Shown here piece by piece: positions 25,092 to 35,234 of a stretch of DNA of 64,000 nt. The first letter of the stretch is position 1. Each line of letters starts with the position of its first letter. This stretch comes from Branchiostoma floridae (taxonomy: Eukaryota; Chordata; Leptocardii; Amphioxiformes; Branchiostomatidae). A program made the position numbers and the translations under genes. The stretch lies in the NCBI RefSeq assembly GCF_000003815.2, contig NC_049996.1:3238841-3302840 (forward strand), in the 5' to 3' direction. The notes below the pieces were generated by a model. The model did no database searches. It was given only the letters and a program-made list of their open reading frames with translations, and was not told where the DNA came from.

Positions 25092-25443
25092 AGGCAACCT
25101 ATGCAATATCACATTGTTAAAAGTGGAAATATTCTGAATAAGGCAGTCTGTATAATATTGACAATTCTTTTTAATACACTATTTTAGCACATTTACATCA
25201 TTATTTCATAAATTGGGCCGTTAAAAACAGCGTGGGAATGAGTTGCACAAGGATTCCAGATTTTAGGGGGGTACAATAATAAGGAATATCCTCGTGCAAC
25301 TTGTCTCTGGGCCGTTTTTAACTGCTCAAAGTATGAAATGATGATGTAAATGTGAGAATACAGTGCAGTAGATGTCAATATCATAACGATTGCCTTATTC
25401 AGAATATTTCCACTTTGATGCTGTAATATTGCTTAGGTTGCCT
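25092..25443. mobile_element. 352-bp foldback element with TTAA target duplication
   Basis: Long inverted arms starting AGGCAACCTATGCAATAT (left) and, at the right, GCTTAGGTTGCCT; arms of about 150 bp including GGAAATATTCTGAATAAGGC and its complement. TTAA flanks both ends (25088-25091, 25444-25447), the piggyBac/Kolobok signature. It lies 33 bp from the donor of the 25481-25650 exon. Confidence 0.85.
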
Positions 25444-25480
25444 TTAAAGAAGTTTTAAAAATCTTACTTATCACTCTGAC

Positions 25481-25650
25481 CTTTTCCTCCCTGTCCACAC
25501 TGCTGATTGACAGCTCCTCCAGGAAGTCGAAACACGCGACGGCCTCCTTCTCCGGCTCCCCGAACCTGGCGAACATGTTCCTGGCACGGAACTCCACAAT
25601 CGACACGTACCCCGCCTGGGAGTCGCGAATCACCTGGTTCCGCTTTACAC
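25481..25650 (-). CDS. NCKAP5: NCKAP5 exon with compact C-terminal module (residues 1504-1560)
   Basis: 170 nt, acceptor CGTCCCCTAG|GTGTAA, donor GAAAAG|GTCAGA. The first two bases complete a Ser codon, then VKRNQVIRDSQAGYVSIVEF, RARNMFARFGEPEKEAVACF and DFLEELSISSVDREEK. Unlike the rest of the C-terminal region this is rich in hydrophobic and aromatic residues and looks folded or a binding motif. I see a loose resemblance to the EEKECLxFFEET-type motif of SARG/PROSER2 proteins (EKEAVACFDFLEEL here), from memory and unverified. Codon use is strongly GC-biased. A foldback transposon lies 33 bp past the donor. Confidence 0.87.
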
Positions 25651-25929
25651 CTAGGGGACGACATTACACTAATTATAGTAACAGTTACTCTCAGTCATTT
25701 ATAATATTACTGTATAGGGCATTTTCTTTCTTCATCAACATCTATTCAAACCAAAAACTACATTCTCATTGTTTCTGTAAACTAGAAAAATTCTGATATT
25801 CTATATGACTTTTGTATGCTTTATGATGTACATGTATGATTAAAATTGTCGACAGAACCATCTTTTTGTATACTTTTAGTAATTAAGTACTGCAATTTAG
25901 CCAGCTGGTTTAATGATACTGTATTTTCA

Positions 25930-26150
25930 AGTTCCTTGTAGTGCATATAGAGCACATACACGTATATAGTGCAGCAAATTTCCTTGCTGTTTCTGTAGCA
26001 GGGTATATATTTACAGAGGGGTTGCTAGCCATTCCCTTTAACGTGCTCAAGGCACCTCATCGAGCACGGGACCATCATTTCATGTCCCCTCCAAATGACG
26101 GGTGCAGCCCCAACCGAGATGCCTTCTCAAGAATTTGAATCAGAGTCTTC
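25930..26150. repeat. Possible dispersed repeat
   Basis: GC-richer block with GCTCAAGGCACCTCATCGAG and GACGGGTGCAGCCCCAACCG, out of character with the intron. No second copy in the window, so weak. Confidence 0.3.
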
Positions 26151-26224
26151 TAGTTACTAACTAACTGAACCAGCTCAATCTAGTTCATTTTACCCCAAAG
26201 GATAATAGACATTGGTTGCGATTC

Positions 26225-26650
26225 AATCACAATCACAGATGTCTACCATTCTAAGAACTATGCTGCAATACCAACATCAGTCTCTAGAGGGCTCTCTCGA
26301 GTTGTTCAGCATCAACTTTGTACACATTTTCTGTCCATTGAAATAAATGCTATACCATTTCTCCTGGCAAGATGAAACAATCACAGAGGTCTACAATTCT
26401 AAGAACTATACTGCAATACCAACATCAGTCTCTAGAGGGCTCCCTTGAGTGGTCAGCACCAATTTCGTACACCTTTTCTGTCCATTAAAATAGATGCTAT
26501 ACTCATTTCTCCTAGAAGGATGACACAATTACAGTGTACCATTCTGAGAACTATACAGTAATACCATCATCAGTCTCTAGGGGGCTCTCTTGAGTGGTCA
26601 GCATCAAGTACACCCTTTCTGTCCATCAAAGTTCATGCTATACTCACTTC
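26225..26650. repeat. Tandem repeat, 3 units of about 148 bp, touching a splice donor
   Basis: Units start near 26231, 26379 and 26526. Each contains CATCAGTCTCTAG, TTTTCTGTCCATY and ATGCTATAC. The last unit ends in the donor and final codons of the 26648-26756 exon (CTATACTCACTTCTTCTTGC); the two other units carry decayed versions of that junction (CTATACTCATTTCTCC, CTATACCATTTCTCCTGGC). Confidence 0.85.
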
Positions 26651-26756
26651 TTCTTGCCAGACGCAGCTTAGTAAACAAGTGGTGATCTCTTTCATCATCA
26701 GAGTCCGTTGACGAGTCATCGCTGCCAATCAGAGAGTCCAAAAGATTTGCTCTCTC
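26648..26756 (-). CDS. NCKAP5: NCKAP5 acidic exon (residues 1468-1504)
   Basis: 109 nt, acceptor CATTTCTTCAG|GAGAGA, donor AGAAGAA|GTGAGT leaving one base. Encodes ERANLLDSLIGSDDSSTDSD then DERDHHLFTKLRLARR. LLDSLIGSDD echoes SSLIGKDE in the previous exon. A Ser/Asp cluster (SDDSSTDSDDE) is a typical casein-kinase-2 type patch. The donor region is overlapped by a tandem repeat (26225-26650). Confidence 0.85.
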
Positions 26757-27175
26757 CTGAAGAAATGCCAATCAAAGCTTCAATCTGAGATTAAACTTAA
26801 GAATATGATTTTAATTTGTAACATTACAGTAAATTCATTTATGTGTGCAGCACTTAAACTTTGAGGCACAATGAAAATCAAGAGTTGCAGAAGTAACATA
26901 ACGAAGCATATTATGAGTTGCAGTTATGACAACATGGTATTACATGTACATGTAACATAATAAAGCATAATGCATATTTCTGCCGAGAAGTCACTGCAAA
27001 AATCTCCAACTTAATTAAACGGGCATTCAACCCCAGAGGCAGGGGCTCTTTAACATGATTTGTACCAAGACCTCCTAACCAAAGTAAAGAAACTGAAAAA
27101 AGAAATGGTATTATGTGACCATGTATCAAAGTCATCTGGACTAGCCAAAACTATCATACAATGAACCGTCCAGAG

Positions 27176-27499
27176 CAGGGATAAACAAGTCCACTAGCCC
27201 TATTGTCCAGGGCAAGTGAAAGTGCTGTTCGGGCAAGTGCATGTCCTACCCCACTTGTCCGATCGGGCAAGTAAGATTTTTCCATTGATTTTAGTGCAAT
27301 TTTGATATACTTGTTGCTTTTTACAGTCATGACATCAAGCAATTGTCTACAGAGAATTCCATTGCTGGAAGTGAAAATGCATATACTAGTAACAGTGACA
27401 TTTGAATTTTGGGCAAGTGAAAAATTGGTTCGGGCAAGTACATTTTTTATGTGCTTGCCCGATAGGACAAGTGGATTTTAGAAAACTTGTTCAACCCTG
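27176..27499. mobile_element. CAGGG-ended foldback element with 5-bp duplication
   Basis: Left end CAGGGATAAACAAGTCCACT, right end (reverse complement) CAGGGTTGAACAAGTTTTC; repeated CGGGCAAGT inside. Flanked by CAGAG on both sides (27171-27175, 27500-27504). A related fragment is at 37815-37885. Confidence 0.75.
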
Positions 27500-27711
27500 C
27501 AGAGAGGAAGATGAAGGGGGCAGGCAACGTAAAATAGGAGGACGATAACAGGAAATGGACTGGAATACACAAAGTAATAACGAAAAACAGAAAACCAAGA
27601 AGGGTGGAGAAAACAAGTTGCAAGGTTTTCTGTGGTGCCCAAAAGTCAAATAGTTGAAACCCGTGGATAGACTATGAGATGAGATCAGAAAAAAAGAAAA
27701 CAGTGACTTAC

Positions 27712-27910
27712 CTTAGCGCTGAGCGACTCTGGTTCCGACACCTCGTCCTTCCCAATCAGGCTGGAGATGCCCTCGCCCGAAGACTCCCGCCCGTCCATCC
27801 CATTTGTTCCGTACGCGGAATCGTACAGGCCTTTCCTCTGTACCACTTCCGCAGGTTCCTCATCTGCGAAACCTGGAAACTTCTCTCCTTCTTTGAAGAT
27901 AGGTCTGTAC
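27712..27910 (-). CDS. NCKAP5: NCKAP5 exon (residues 1401-1467)
   Basis: 199 nt, acceptor CATCCAG|GTACAG, donor GCTAAG|GTAAGT, phases 2 in and 0 out. Encodes YRPIFKEGEKFPGFADEEPA then EVVQRKGLYDSAYGTNGMDG and SSGEGISSLIGKDEVSEPES, ending LSAK. Codons are GC-rich and the frame is open; flanking introns are AT-rich and repeat-filled. Confidence 0.87.
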
Positions 27911-27946
27911 CTGGATGGAAGAAAGACATCAACCTCTGACCTCCAA

Positions 27947-28285
27947 ACCTTTAGCCAGCTCGAAATTTTTTTCCGTCAGCCAATTACAATCGTCGCGAAA
28001 ACCGCGAAAATTAATTAGAAGGACTGAACTGTGACCTTGAAAAACGGGTTTTAATGAGATTATCGTATGCGAAAGGGCGCCGACACACATTGTCAACAAT
28101 CATAACTTACAATAGCAAGACAAACAGTGTGTGGCTTTTACGGCCGTGGACAGCGTCCCCAAGCAGCCTGTAGCTTCCACCAAGGATTTTTGTCCGTCAA
28201 GGTTGACGGATTGGTTTTAAAATTTTTCCGTCAGACACAGCACATTTCCGTCAATTGACGGAAAAACGGACGCTGGCTAGAGCCC
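27947..28285. mobile_element. TCCGTCA-rich foldback element
   Basis: TTAGCCAGCTCGAAATTTTT at the left and, reading the right end in reverse complement, CTAGCCAGCGTCCGTTTTTC. Inner TCCGTCAATTGACGGA palindrome. Exact ends and duplication unclear. Confidence 0.6.
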
Positions 28286-28445
28286 TGGTCCTGCTATAGA
28301 TAATGATTTTGTCTACTTTATTTGAGTTTATTGCACGGATAAATGGGAAGAGGACTTCAAATAGAGCAAGTTGGTGCTACATTTTTGGGAAGGATGTTGT
28401 TTCCATGAACAGATTCTTTGTAACTTGCATAAAGTGATTCACAAG

Positions 28446-28910
28446 CAGGGATCGAAATACTTTTTTTTTGCTACATTCAAAATTGCAAGTTGGCAAAAAT
28501 TTCACCTGCAATTTGAAAAAGTTACATGCAAAATACTACTAGTCTATACTGCAATGATCTAGCCAGCATCCATCATTCTGTCTTTTGGAGGAATTTTTCT
28601 GCTCAGGACAGATGAGAATTTTGCCCATTCTTTTGACAGACAGAAATCGGCGCATAAAAATGTAGACAGAACTTGAAATTTTGGAAAGATATCCACATAA
28701 TCAGCATGTTTCAAGCACAAACAAGGAAGGAAAAAGAAAGACGTCCATATGTCGTTCTGTCTGAGAGTCTAAGGGTGTCTAACTACTCAGTATTTTTACT
28801 ATAGGCCATGTATTTTCAACATGCAAGATTGCAAGTTCAGAATATCTTTACGTGCAAATCTCAAACATTACTTGCAAATTGCAAGTTAAGTATGTGTATT
28901 TCGAACCCTG
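28446..28910. mobile_element. CAGGG-ended foldback element, 465 bp
   Basis: Left CAGGGATCGAAATAC, right (reverse complement) CAGGGTTCGAAATACACA; subterminal TTGCAAGT repeats on both arms. Flanked by ACAAG on both sides (28441-28445, 28911-28915). Same end and duplication length as the element at 27176. Confidence 0.8.
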
Positions 28911-29325
28911 ACAAGTTTGTAGAGACAATGCCAGTGGGGAAAATGTACACGTCAAGCATCCTTACTTAATGCTAAAAATTTCATTTTAAATTTTGAGAAG
29001 GGAGAAGAAAACATCATAACTTGAAATCATCCATGCCAAGATGTGTTCAAAATTGGTGGAGAAGAGATGCATACAGTATTTGAGTTTTTCTATTTTACGT
29101 TTCTGTCAAATAGATTTGTTTAAGAGATTCCGAGCGAGCTCGCCGGAGTGAGAGTGTGCGAGTGAGTGAAGACCAATAGGGGGTGCATATTATCTTAATC
29201 GGAGTGCATACTTCAATCGAGAAAATACAGTAATAATATTGTACTATAACTCAGGAACTCTTCGAAAATCAGGGTGAAATCCCTTAGAGAGGCTTGCAAC
29301 CAAGGTAAAAGAAATAAATAAATAC

Positions 29326-29693
29326 CTCACGTGACCGTCTTTCTCTTCTAACTCCGCGATCTCCCCATCCGAGAACCCCGCCCACATGTCTCTCGACCGT
29401 TCCGACGGCCTCGCCGTACAGCCTCGCTCCCACGTCTGCGACGACCGCGGCGCTACCCTCGACCTCTGACCTTTCGTGTCGTCAAACCCGTCCATCCACC
29501 TACGTCTCTGCAGAGGCGAGCCATTGGCCAGCTTTCCGGAGTTGGCATGGAAACCGGAATTTTTGTTGGGAAACGCGGAATTCTGTGTGGAGGTAGAGTT
29601 GGTTGTGGGCATGCCCAGGAGCCAGTTCTCAGATAAGCCTTGGTGACTGGTTCTATCCAGGTCTAACCGGAGTGCAGTCGAAGGCTTGTTTAC
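29326..29693 (-). CDS. NCKAP5: NCKAP5 exon (residues 1279-1401)
   Basis: 368 nt, acceptor TTCCTGTACACAG|GTAAAC, donor GTGAG|GTATTT leaving a split Arg codon. Encodes VNKPSTALRLDLDRTSHQG onward: an Asn/Ser-rich middle (PTTNSTSTQNSAFPNKNSG), a basic RRRWMDGF and an acidic tail SDGEIAELEEKDGHV. GC-rich codon use compared with the surrounding intron supports coding. The first 70 bp of the exon plus its acceptor are duplicated upstream (see 29784-29883). Confidence 0.87.
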
Positions 29694-29783
29694 CTGTGTA
29701 CAGGAAACAAAACATCATTTATTATTCTTATCATTTTTTGATATAGTCAAACTGCGGGGTTGAATGGTAGAGTGGCTATGCTA

Positions 29784-29883
29784 GTTTTCGGATAGGCCTT
29801 GGTGGCTGGTTCTATCCAGGTCTAACCGGAGTGCAGTCGAAGGCTTGTTTACCTGTGTACAGGAAACAAAACATCATTTCTCA
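29784..29883 (-). pseudogene. Tandem copy of a NCKAP5 exon start with decoy acceptor
   Basis: About 100 bp nearly identical to 29625-29725, offset by about 159 bp: the acceptor GTGTACACAG-like tract, the first 70 bp of the 29326-29693 exon, and some flanking intron. In the exon frame the differences I can read are silent (Ser AGT/AGC, Leu TTA/CTA, Ser TCT/TCC, Glu GAG/GAA) until a Trp TGG to TAG stop. The copy lies upstream of the true exon in the transcript, so its AG could compete as an acceptor, and use of it would end translation. Confidence 0.85.
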
Positions 29884-29929
29884 AAAGCTGTGGGGCTGAA
29901 TGGTCGTGTGACTATGTTATAGAAGTATA

Positions 29930-30128
29930 TGGTAATATTGGAAACCCCAGTAGTGATTGAACTATGCTGCAGTGCAAAGAATGGACACTAGGGGTTTCTC
30001 CTGTGTTTACTACTGGTAAGGAAAAGAAATTTCATCATCACATGTATCATCATGGTAATATTGGAAATCCCAGTGGTGAACCAACAAAACTGCAGCTATA
30101 GCAATAGCCACTAGGGGTCTCCCCTGAC
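29930..30128. repeat. Local intronic tandem duplication abutting an exon
   Basis: GGTAATATTGGAAAYCCCAG ... CACTAGGGGT occurs at 29931-29996 and 30055-30118. The second copy ends directly at the donor of the 30129-30284 exon. Confidence 0.75.
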
Positions 30129-30284
30129 CTTGCGTGAGAGCTCCTCCTTAGTTTTGCTGGGGCTCCAGTCAGGCAGTCTGACAGGGGTGGAGTTGTTGCT
30201 CCTCTGCTTCCACCTCTCCACAAAGTTGATAGGCTCCTTATCCAGAGGTCCATCATCATCATCCGAATCCATCAGCAATGTGCT
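30129..30284 (-). CDS. NCKAP5: NCKAP5 exon with acidic patch (residues 1227-1278)
   Basis: 156 nt, phase 0/0, acceptor CCCCCCTCTAG, donor AAG|GTCAGG. Encodes STLLMDSDDDDGPLDKEP then INFVERWKQRSNNSTPVRLP and DWSPSKTKEELSRK. The run of Asp followed by a basic, Trp-containing helix-like stretch recurs in pattern in the next exons (DSDDE, EEKDGH). No family assignment beyond the gene itself. Confidence 0.85.
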
Positions 30285-30991
30285 CTAGAGGGGGGGTGGG
30301 GGAATTGTCAATATATTGGTCAAACCTGCCCAATGTCTGTAACAAGACCACAGTATGTCCAAGGCCAAATTAAAGATGGCCAAGGCTAACACAGGAAATC
30401 AAGCTGCAGTACCTAGGCTGACCACCAGAAGGCCCAAAATCAGACCGAACCGTAGGGCTAACAACACCAACACATGCACGAAATATCCTTACAATTGCTC
30501 GAAATATTCTGGAGATAGAGTGCCAGAAATGCAACATGCAAACACACATGCCTAGTAAAACTATAACTCCATTTTCATGGAGGTGATAAACTTAAAACAG
30601 AACTTAAGAAAGTATTAGTAATTTGCCATGTATATCTTTCTAAACACCTGTACACATCAGTCTAAATGACTCAAAGCATCAAGAAACAGCAATATTCAAA
30701 CAATATGGCATGATGGTATTTATCATGACTACTCGACAGTATAGATCTATAATGTTGCAATGCCAACTTCAGTCTCTAGAGGGCACTTCATGTTCAAAGA
30801 GCTGCTTTTTGTGGATATACTCAAGAAGCGGCAGTCTACCTATAAAATAGTATAATTTGATTTTGTTCTGACACCAGAATACTATTTAAGAAAGAAGGGT
30901 GAGATATTATGAATACAAGACCAAGTACACTCCTATAACTACTGTAACAGTTACTGTTACTAACAATAGTTCGAGAGAGACCCAGACATAC

Positions 30992-31103
30992 CAGTGTGAG
31001 GTCAGCCTGTCCCTCTCTCTTCTCAAACAGACTCAGGTCTAGCGACTCTCCAGACAGGAGAGACTCCTGGGACTTGGACAGGCCTTCTCTGGCTGGAGGG
31101 GAA
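30992..31103 (-). CDS. NCKAP5: NCKAP5 exon (residues 1189-1226)
   Basis: 112 nt. The acceptor TTCCCCCAG|TTCCC is chosen over the next AG (CCTCCAG) because only it keeps the frame open; the alternative meets TGA. Encodes SPPAREGLSKSQESLLSGES then LDLSLFEKREGQADLTL. Donor CTG|GTATGT, phase 0. A short Ser/Leu segment with a possible amphipathic strand; no known domain. Confidence 0.85.
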
Positions 31104-31384
31104 CTGGGGGAATATACATGTTGTACATCTATCAGATAACTGAATATTGGACAATTGGCTCACAGCACTGGAAATTTGTTGTCTAATCTCCATGCAGTTA
31201 AAACAGAAATTACAAAAAATTGCAAATTACAGTCACTCATGCAACTTGAATTGACTGTCTGTAATACAAACACAAATTAAAGTTTAGCTGGAGAATACTG
31301 TTAAAATGTTAACTCCAAACTGTTCATTGGTCACAATGACTGGATAACAGGCAAATTAAAGTTTTCCTTTGTAGAAACAAGCAA

Positions 31385-31745
31385 AGTTGTTTTCCAGTGG
31401 ACACATGAGCAGACAGACAGACAAACACACACACAAACACACAATATACATTATACAAGTTAACACACATATATGAACACAAACGTGATACAATACACAC
31501 ATACACACATGTACACACACAAACATACGCAATACACAAACAAACAGAAGCACACACGTACAGTGCCAGATATGCAAACACACACACACACACATACTCT
31601 GACACACATACATACATGCACACATGTATAAACACACACACATACACACATACATGTAAATACAAACATAATTATAGACATACACACAGTCACAATAATT
31701 ACAAACACACAGTGTCACACACACACATACTCAAACTCACAAAAA
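31385..31745. repeat. (AC)n-rich imperfect microsatellite
   Basis: 360 bp of ACACACAT-type sequence in the NCKAP5 intron next to the giant exon. The Cys/Val-rich reverse-frame ORFs are repeat translation. Confidence 0.9.
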
Positions 31746-31842
31746 CATAATGCACTCACAACGCGGTTTGCACAATTAGCCAATTGACCAATAACATGTA
31801 CGTTATTGCACAGTAATTACAAATGATTGTGTATTACATTAC

Positions 31843-34455
31843 CTGGGTTCCTTGCCCCTATGGTCCTTCCCCATGTCCAACATGAACTCTCCCTCCAGCT
31901 CCGAACACTTGTCCAACTCTGGCGAAGACCGCTCCTTCTCGTGATCATCTTCCAACACCGTGAAGGAATTACTTCTCACGAACCCACTCTCGCCGACTCT
32001 ACGCGCCGTCGCGTTCGTGGGGGTCACGTCTTCGCTAGCGTCGGACTGCGTTAGATCGGACGCGGGAGCAAACAAGCTCCCCATCGATAACGGTTTGGTG
32101 CTCTCTTCGGGTGAGCTATCCGAGCTTGAACCTGAATCGGTCTTGATTGTGGTTATATCGGGTAGGTCTAGCTTTAACCGTTCTTGGAAGGTTCGTAGTT
32201 CGAGATCGCTAGTCGAACTGTTCAATGACGCCGTACCTTCGTGTATACACAACTCGTTATGTATAAAAGCTAGCTCTTGGTCTTTTCTACTACCAATTTG
32301 CGGAGAGCTAGTTTCGTTTCTAACTTTTATGAATGGTTTGGAAGAGTTCGAGACCTGGTCTAAAGCAACCAGGGAGGATTTTGGCACGGTTTCGCTCTCG
32401 GTGACGTTGTATTGGCTCTTGTCCTGAGTTCCCGTCGCGCCGGTACCGTTACTTGTTGACAAGTTGTTGAGTTGTAGAGGCGGACCCGCATATGGCTTTG
32501 GCACTGGAGTCTTGAACGGTTTCGGCCCTTGCAAGCCAGAGAAGTTAGCGTTTATGGTCTTGGTTTGCGTTTTTGCGAATCCTTCCGTACTACATTGGAG
32601 AGATTCTTCGTCTATGTACAATTCTTGTCTATTCACATAGTTCGGTTTCGGAACTCTATTTTGATGAAAAGCGACAGGCTCTGGCTTGGAACCTCTCTCA
32701 GCGTTTTCGTTATTCAGTACGCAATGATTCTGACAATTTTCACTTCCATCGACTACAAAATCACTGCGGGACGACTTGGTGGCTTTATTTACATAGCCTT
32801 CGGGGGCGTAGTTTTTCCAGTTAGGTTCTCTGTGATATTTCTGTATGGGGGATCCGTTTCTATGGAGCATCAAAGCACTACCATCCCTCTCTTCCATGCC
32901 AACTAGTGATTGGTTGATCAGACAATCTCCCAGAATGCCATTGCTGGATTCTGATTGGCCAGTGTGGTTGCTAGGCGTATCCCTTACTGGAGGGGAATGC
33001 TTGGGACTTCTGGCACAGCTGGAGGCACTTGCCCCTTCTGCTTCGCAACTCAAAGATCCAAAGTCGTCTTCAACTAGGGTTTTTAAACTCAGATTGTCTT
33101 CAGTTCTTGGCTTGAACGGACTTCTTACTCCGTCTTCAACTGACCTGCGACCGTCGACGTCAGAGTTACCGAATCTGCAGGAATTCTGGGAAGACGCTTG
33201 CTTACCCTCGTTTGTCTTCTTTTCGTTCTTCTCCATTTCTTGGAATCGTCTAACTAGGTTGCTAACGAGAACGGGCCTGTAGCCGCCGCCCGTTCCATTC
33301 TCAACTGTCAAGTCTTTGCAAGGCAGGCTGGGAGATGTCCCATCATGCTCTGCTTTGCTAAGCATGCTGGGAAATGGCGACCTACCCCTACTAGGGTCAG
33401 ATGTTCTGTTTTTAACAAAAGCTGGAGAACTGTGGAGAAGTGATTGTGGTTTGTGTGATGATTGTTCACTGTTTTCTACCATTGCACATTTTTCCTCTGT
33501 GTCCCTCTTTTGACAGTCTCTCTTTGTCCAAGTATTATTGCTCAGTTTAGTCGCTGACGGCCTTTTCACAACAGAACCATTTTCTAACTCTGACAGCCCG
33601 TTCGTCATCGGAAGTCTGGGATCATCCCTTTTCTTCTCTTTCCTTCCGTCCTTTTCCTTTTGGTGGATGTTGTCTTCCCAAGACATATCGATCCCGTTCT
33701 GAGCAAGAAACTGTCTTGCTTCTGGATGCAACTTCTTGTAGAATTCGCTTTCCGTCCCTTTCTTGCCCGTTTCCTTGTCTAAAGGCTCTACGTCTTCTCT
33801 TCTCTTCCACAGCAGTTCGGGTCCGTTTTCAGTCTGGCCTAGAGAGACTTCCGTGTACGGCAAGCCGTTCTTTTTCTTCGCTCCCCTTCCGGGGCTGTAC
33901 GGGCGCGGGAACAACATGTGACTGTTCACCATCAGTCTACCGCCATGTTCACCATTCATGGTGGTCACATGACCATTCTCATTCCCAGGGTGGCTGGTGA
34001 CACTCATCTCTGTCCCAGGGGAAGACGGACCAACTTTTTCAGTCGGCATACCTCCGCTGCCTTCGCTCCCCGGGGAGTATAAATCGTCTGGTTTAACCAC
34101 TTGAAGGTCGTCGTCGAATACCGACCCGTTTGAAAGTTTTGCACCCGTAAGCTTTCCCGTCGGACTTATACATGGACTGTAATTGTCCCAAGAAAGCGTA
34201 TCATCATTATAGGAGCCACTGGAATGACCCCTACCCTCTCTGCCCTGACCCTTGCCCTCTGAACCTTGAACTCTGATCTGTGGAGGATGACATTTGACCG
34301 ACAGCCTGTTGTGGGGGTGGTAGTCGTAGTTCTGTCCCTCGGATTCGAACAGGCCGCTCTTTCTGGAGGATCCGGGAGAGTAAATACCCTCGTTGGAGCC
34401 CCGCATGTCCTGTTTACTGGTGTAGGGAACCAGCATAGACTCTCCTAAACCATTA
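31843..34455 (-). CDS. NCKAP5: NCKAP5 giant disordered exon (residues 318-1189)
   Basis: 2613 nt with no internal stop, acceptor TTCCTTGCAG|TAATGG, donor CCCAG|GTAATG; the split codons at both ends rebuild Ser. It starts NGLGESMLVPYTSKQDMRG and then SNEGIYSPG (residues 338-346), a motif shared with vertebrate NCKAP5. The rest is Ser/Asn/Gly/Lys rich and low in hydrophobics. It has SPG repeats (YSPGSSRKS, YSPGSEGSG, YSPGRGAKK), a basic-acidic stretch (EKDGRKEKKRDD) and PxxP-rich text near residue 960 (GPKPFKTPVPKPYAGPP) that could be an Nck SH3 site. It ends in an acidic ELDKCSELEGEFMLDMGKD. A single huge exon for this region is also the vertebrate arrangement as I remember it. I did not find the vertebrate ASWFGFRKS block, so conservation is motif-level only. 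Confidence 0.93.
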
Positions 34456-34639
34456 CTGCAAGGAACAGAGAACAGCATTAGTAAAGATTTCATATTGAGA
34501 AAGATTTCTGAAATACACCAGCTGCAGAATGTCAATGATAGGTACATGTAGGTAGTCCAAAAGACTTTTTAAGGCTGCAGTAGATACAGTGGTTTGTCAT
34601 CCACAGTGTAACTAGATAGTGCAAAGTATTGGGAGGTGG

Positions 34640-34930
34640 AGCCTCTCCTTCCACTGCCTTTTACCTCCCCAACCAAAGTCAGGTACCCATTTTTAAACAA
34701 TAATGCAACATGTAAAGAGCCTCTCCCAAGCTCAACAAACAAAATCTGTAGGATGGCAGCATTCAACCCAGGACTTCTAACCCTGGTCGCCAGAGAACAA
34801 CGCTCAGCCGCTACGAGTCTTTCCCGAGCCCCTAGCAACATGCCCCGTAGATCAAAGTAGCCGGCTCGGGGAGTTATGCCGCCACGCACAACTCCTTTGG
34901 CCGGCTAGCGCTGTACTCTGATAACCAGGG
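34640..34930. repeat. Dispersed repeat (SINE-like)
   Basis: ACCTCCCCAACCAAAGTCAG recurs in near-identical form at 56070-56090. The tail ends GGCCGGCTAGCGCTGTACTC. Within an NCKAP5 intron. Confidence 0.55.
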
Positions 34931-34967
34931 TAAGGACCTCTGGGTTCTACGAATAATTTCTGTAAGA

Positions 34968-35095
34968 GAATCTACAAGGGGTGTGTCAACAACGATTTAT
35001 GCTGAATTCAGAAGAACTCTCTACAAATTGTGCTGAATTTAAGGAAGGCAATCACAAAAAATCTATCGCCTTGCTACGAATCAGAAGAAGAATCA
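34968..35095. repeat. Dispersed repeat, inverse of 60050-60165
   Basis: AACGATTTATGCTGAATTCA and TAAGGAAGGCAATCAC then CGCCTTGCTACGA match the reverse complement of 60050-60165. Confidence 0.65.
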
Positions 35096-35234
35096 AATGA
35101 ATATCAAAACAGGCTACCCATGCCTTCCAGAAAAGGGGCATCCAGGCCCTCCTGTAAAACTGTGCAAACTTGACTTAAGGGCATGTTTAGTATACATTAG
35201 TTTCTATATAATAACAAAATTGAAGATGACCCAC

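Noticed and set aside
31324-31724. Cys/Val-rich minus-strand ORFs over 110 codons
   Set aside because: Translation of the (AC)n microsatellite.
31385-31745. CRISPR-like array or phage-type system
   Set aside because: The window is clearly animal nuclear DNA; the repeats are microsatellite or minisatellite without spacers.
31960-34000. Plus-strand ORFs opposite the giant exon (up to 155 codons)
   Set aside because: Antisense shadows of the NCKAP5 coding exon.
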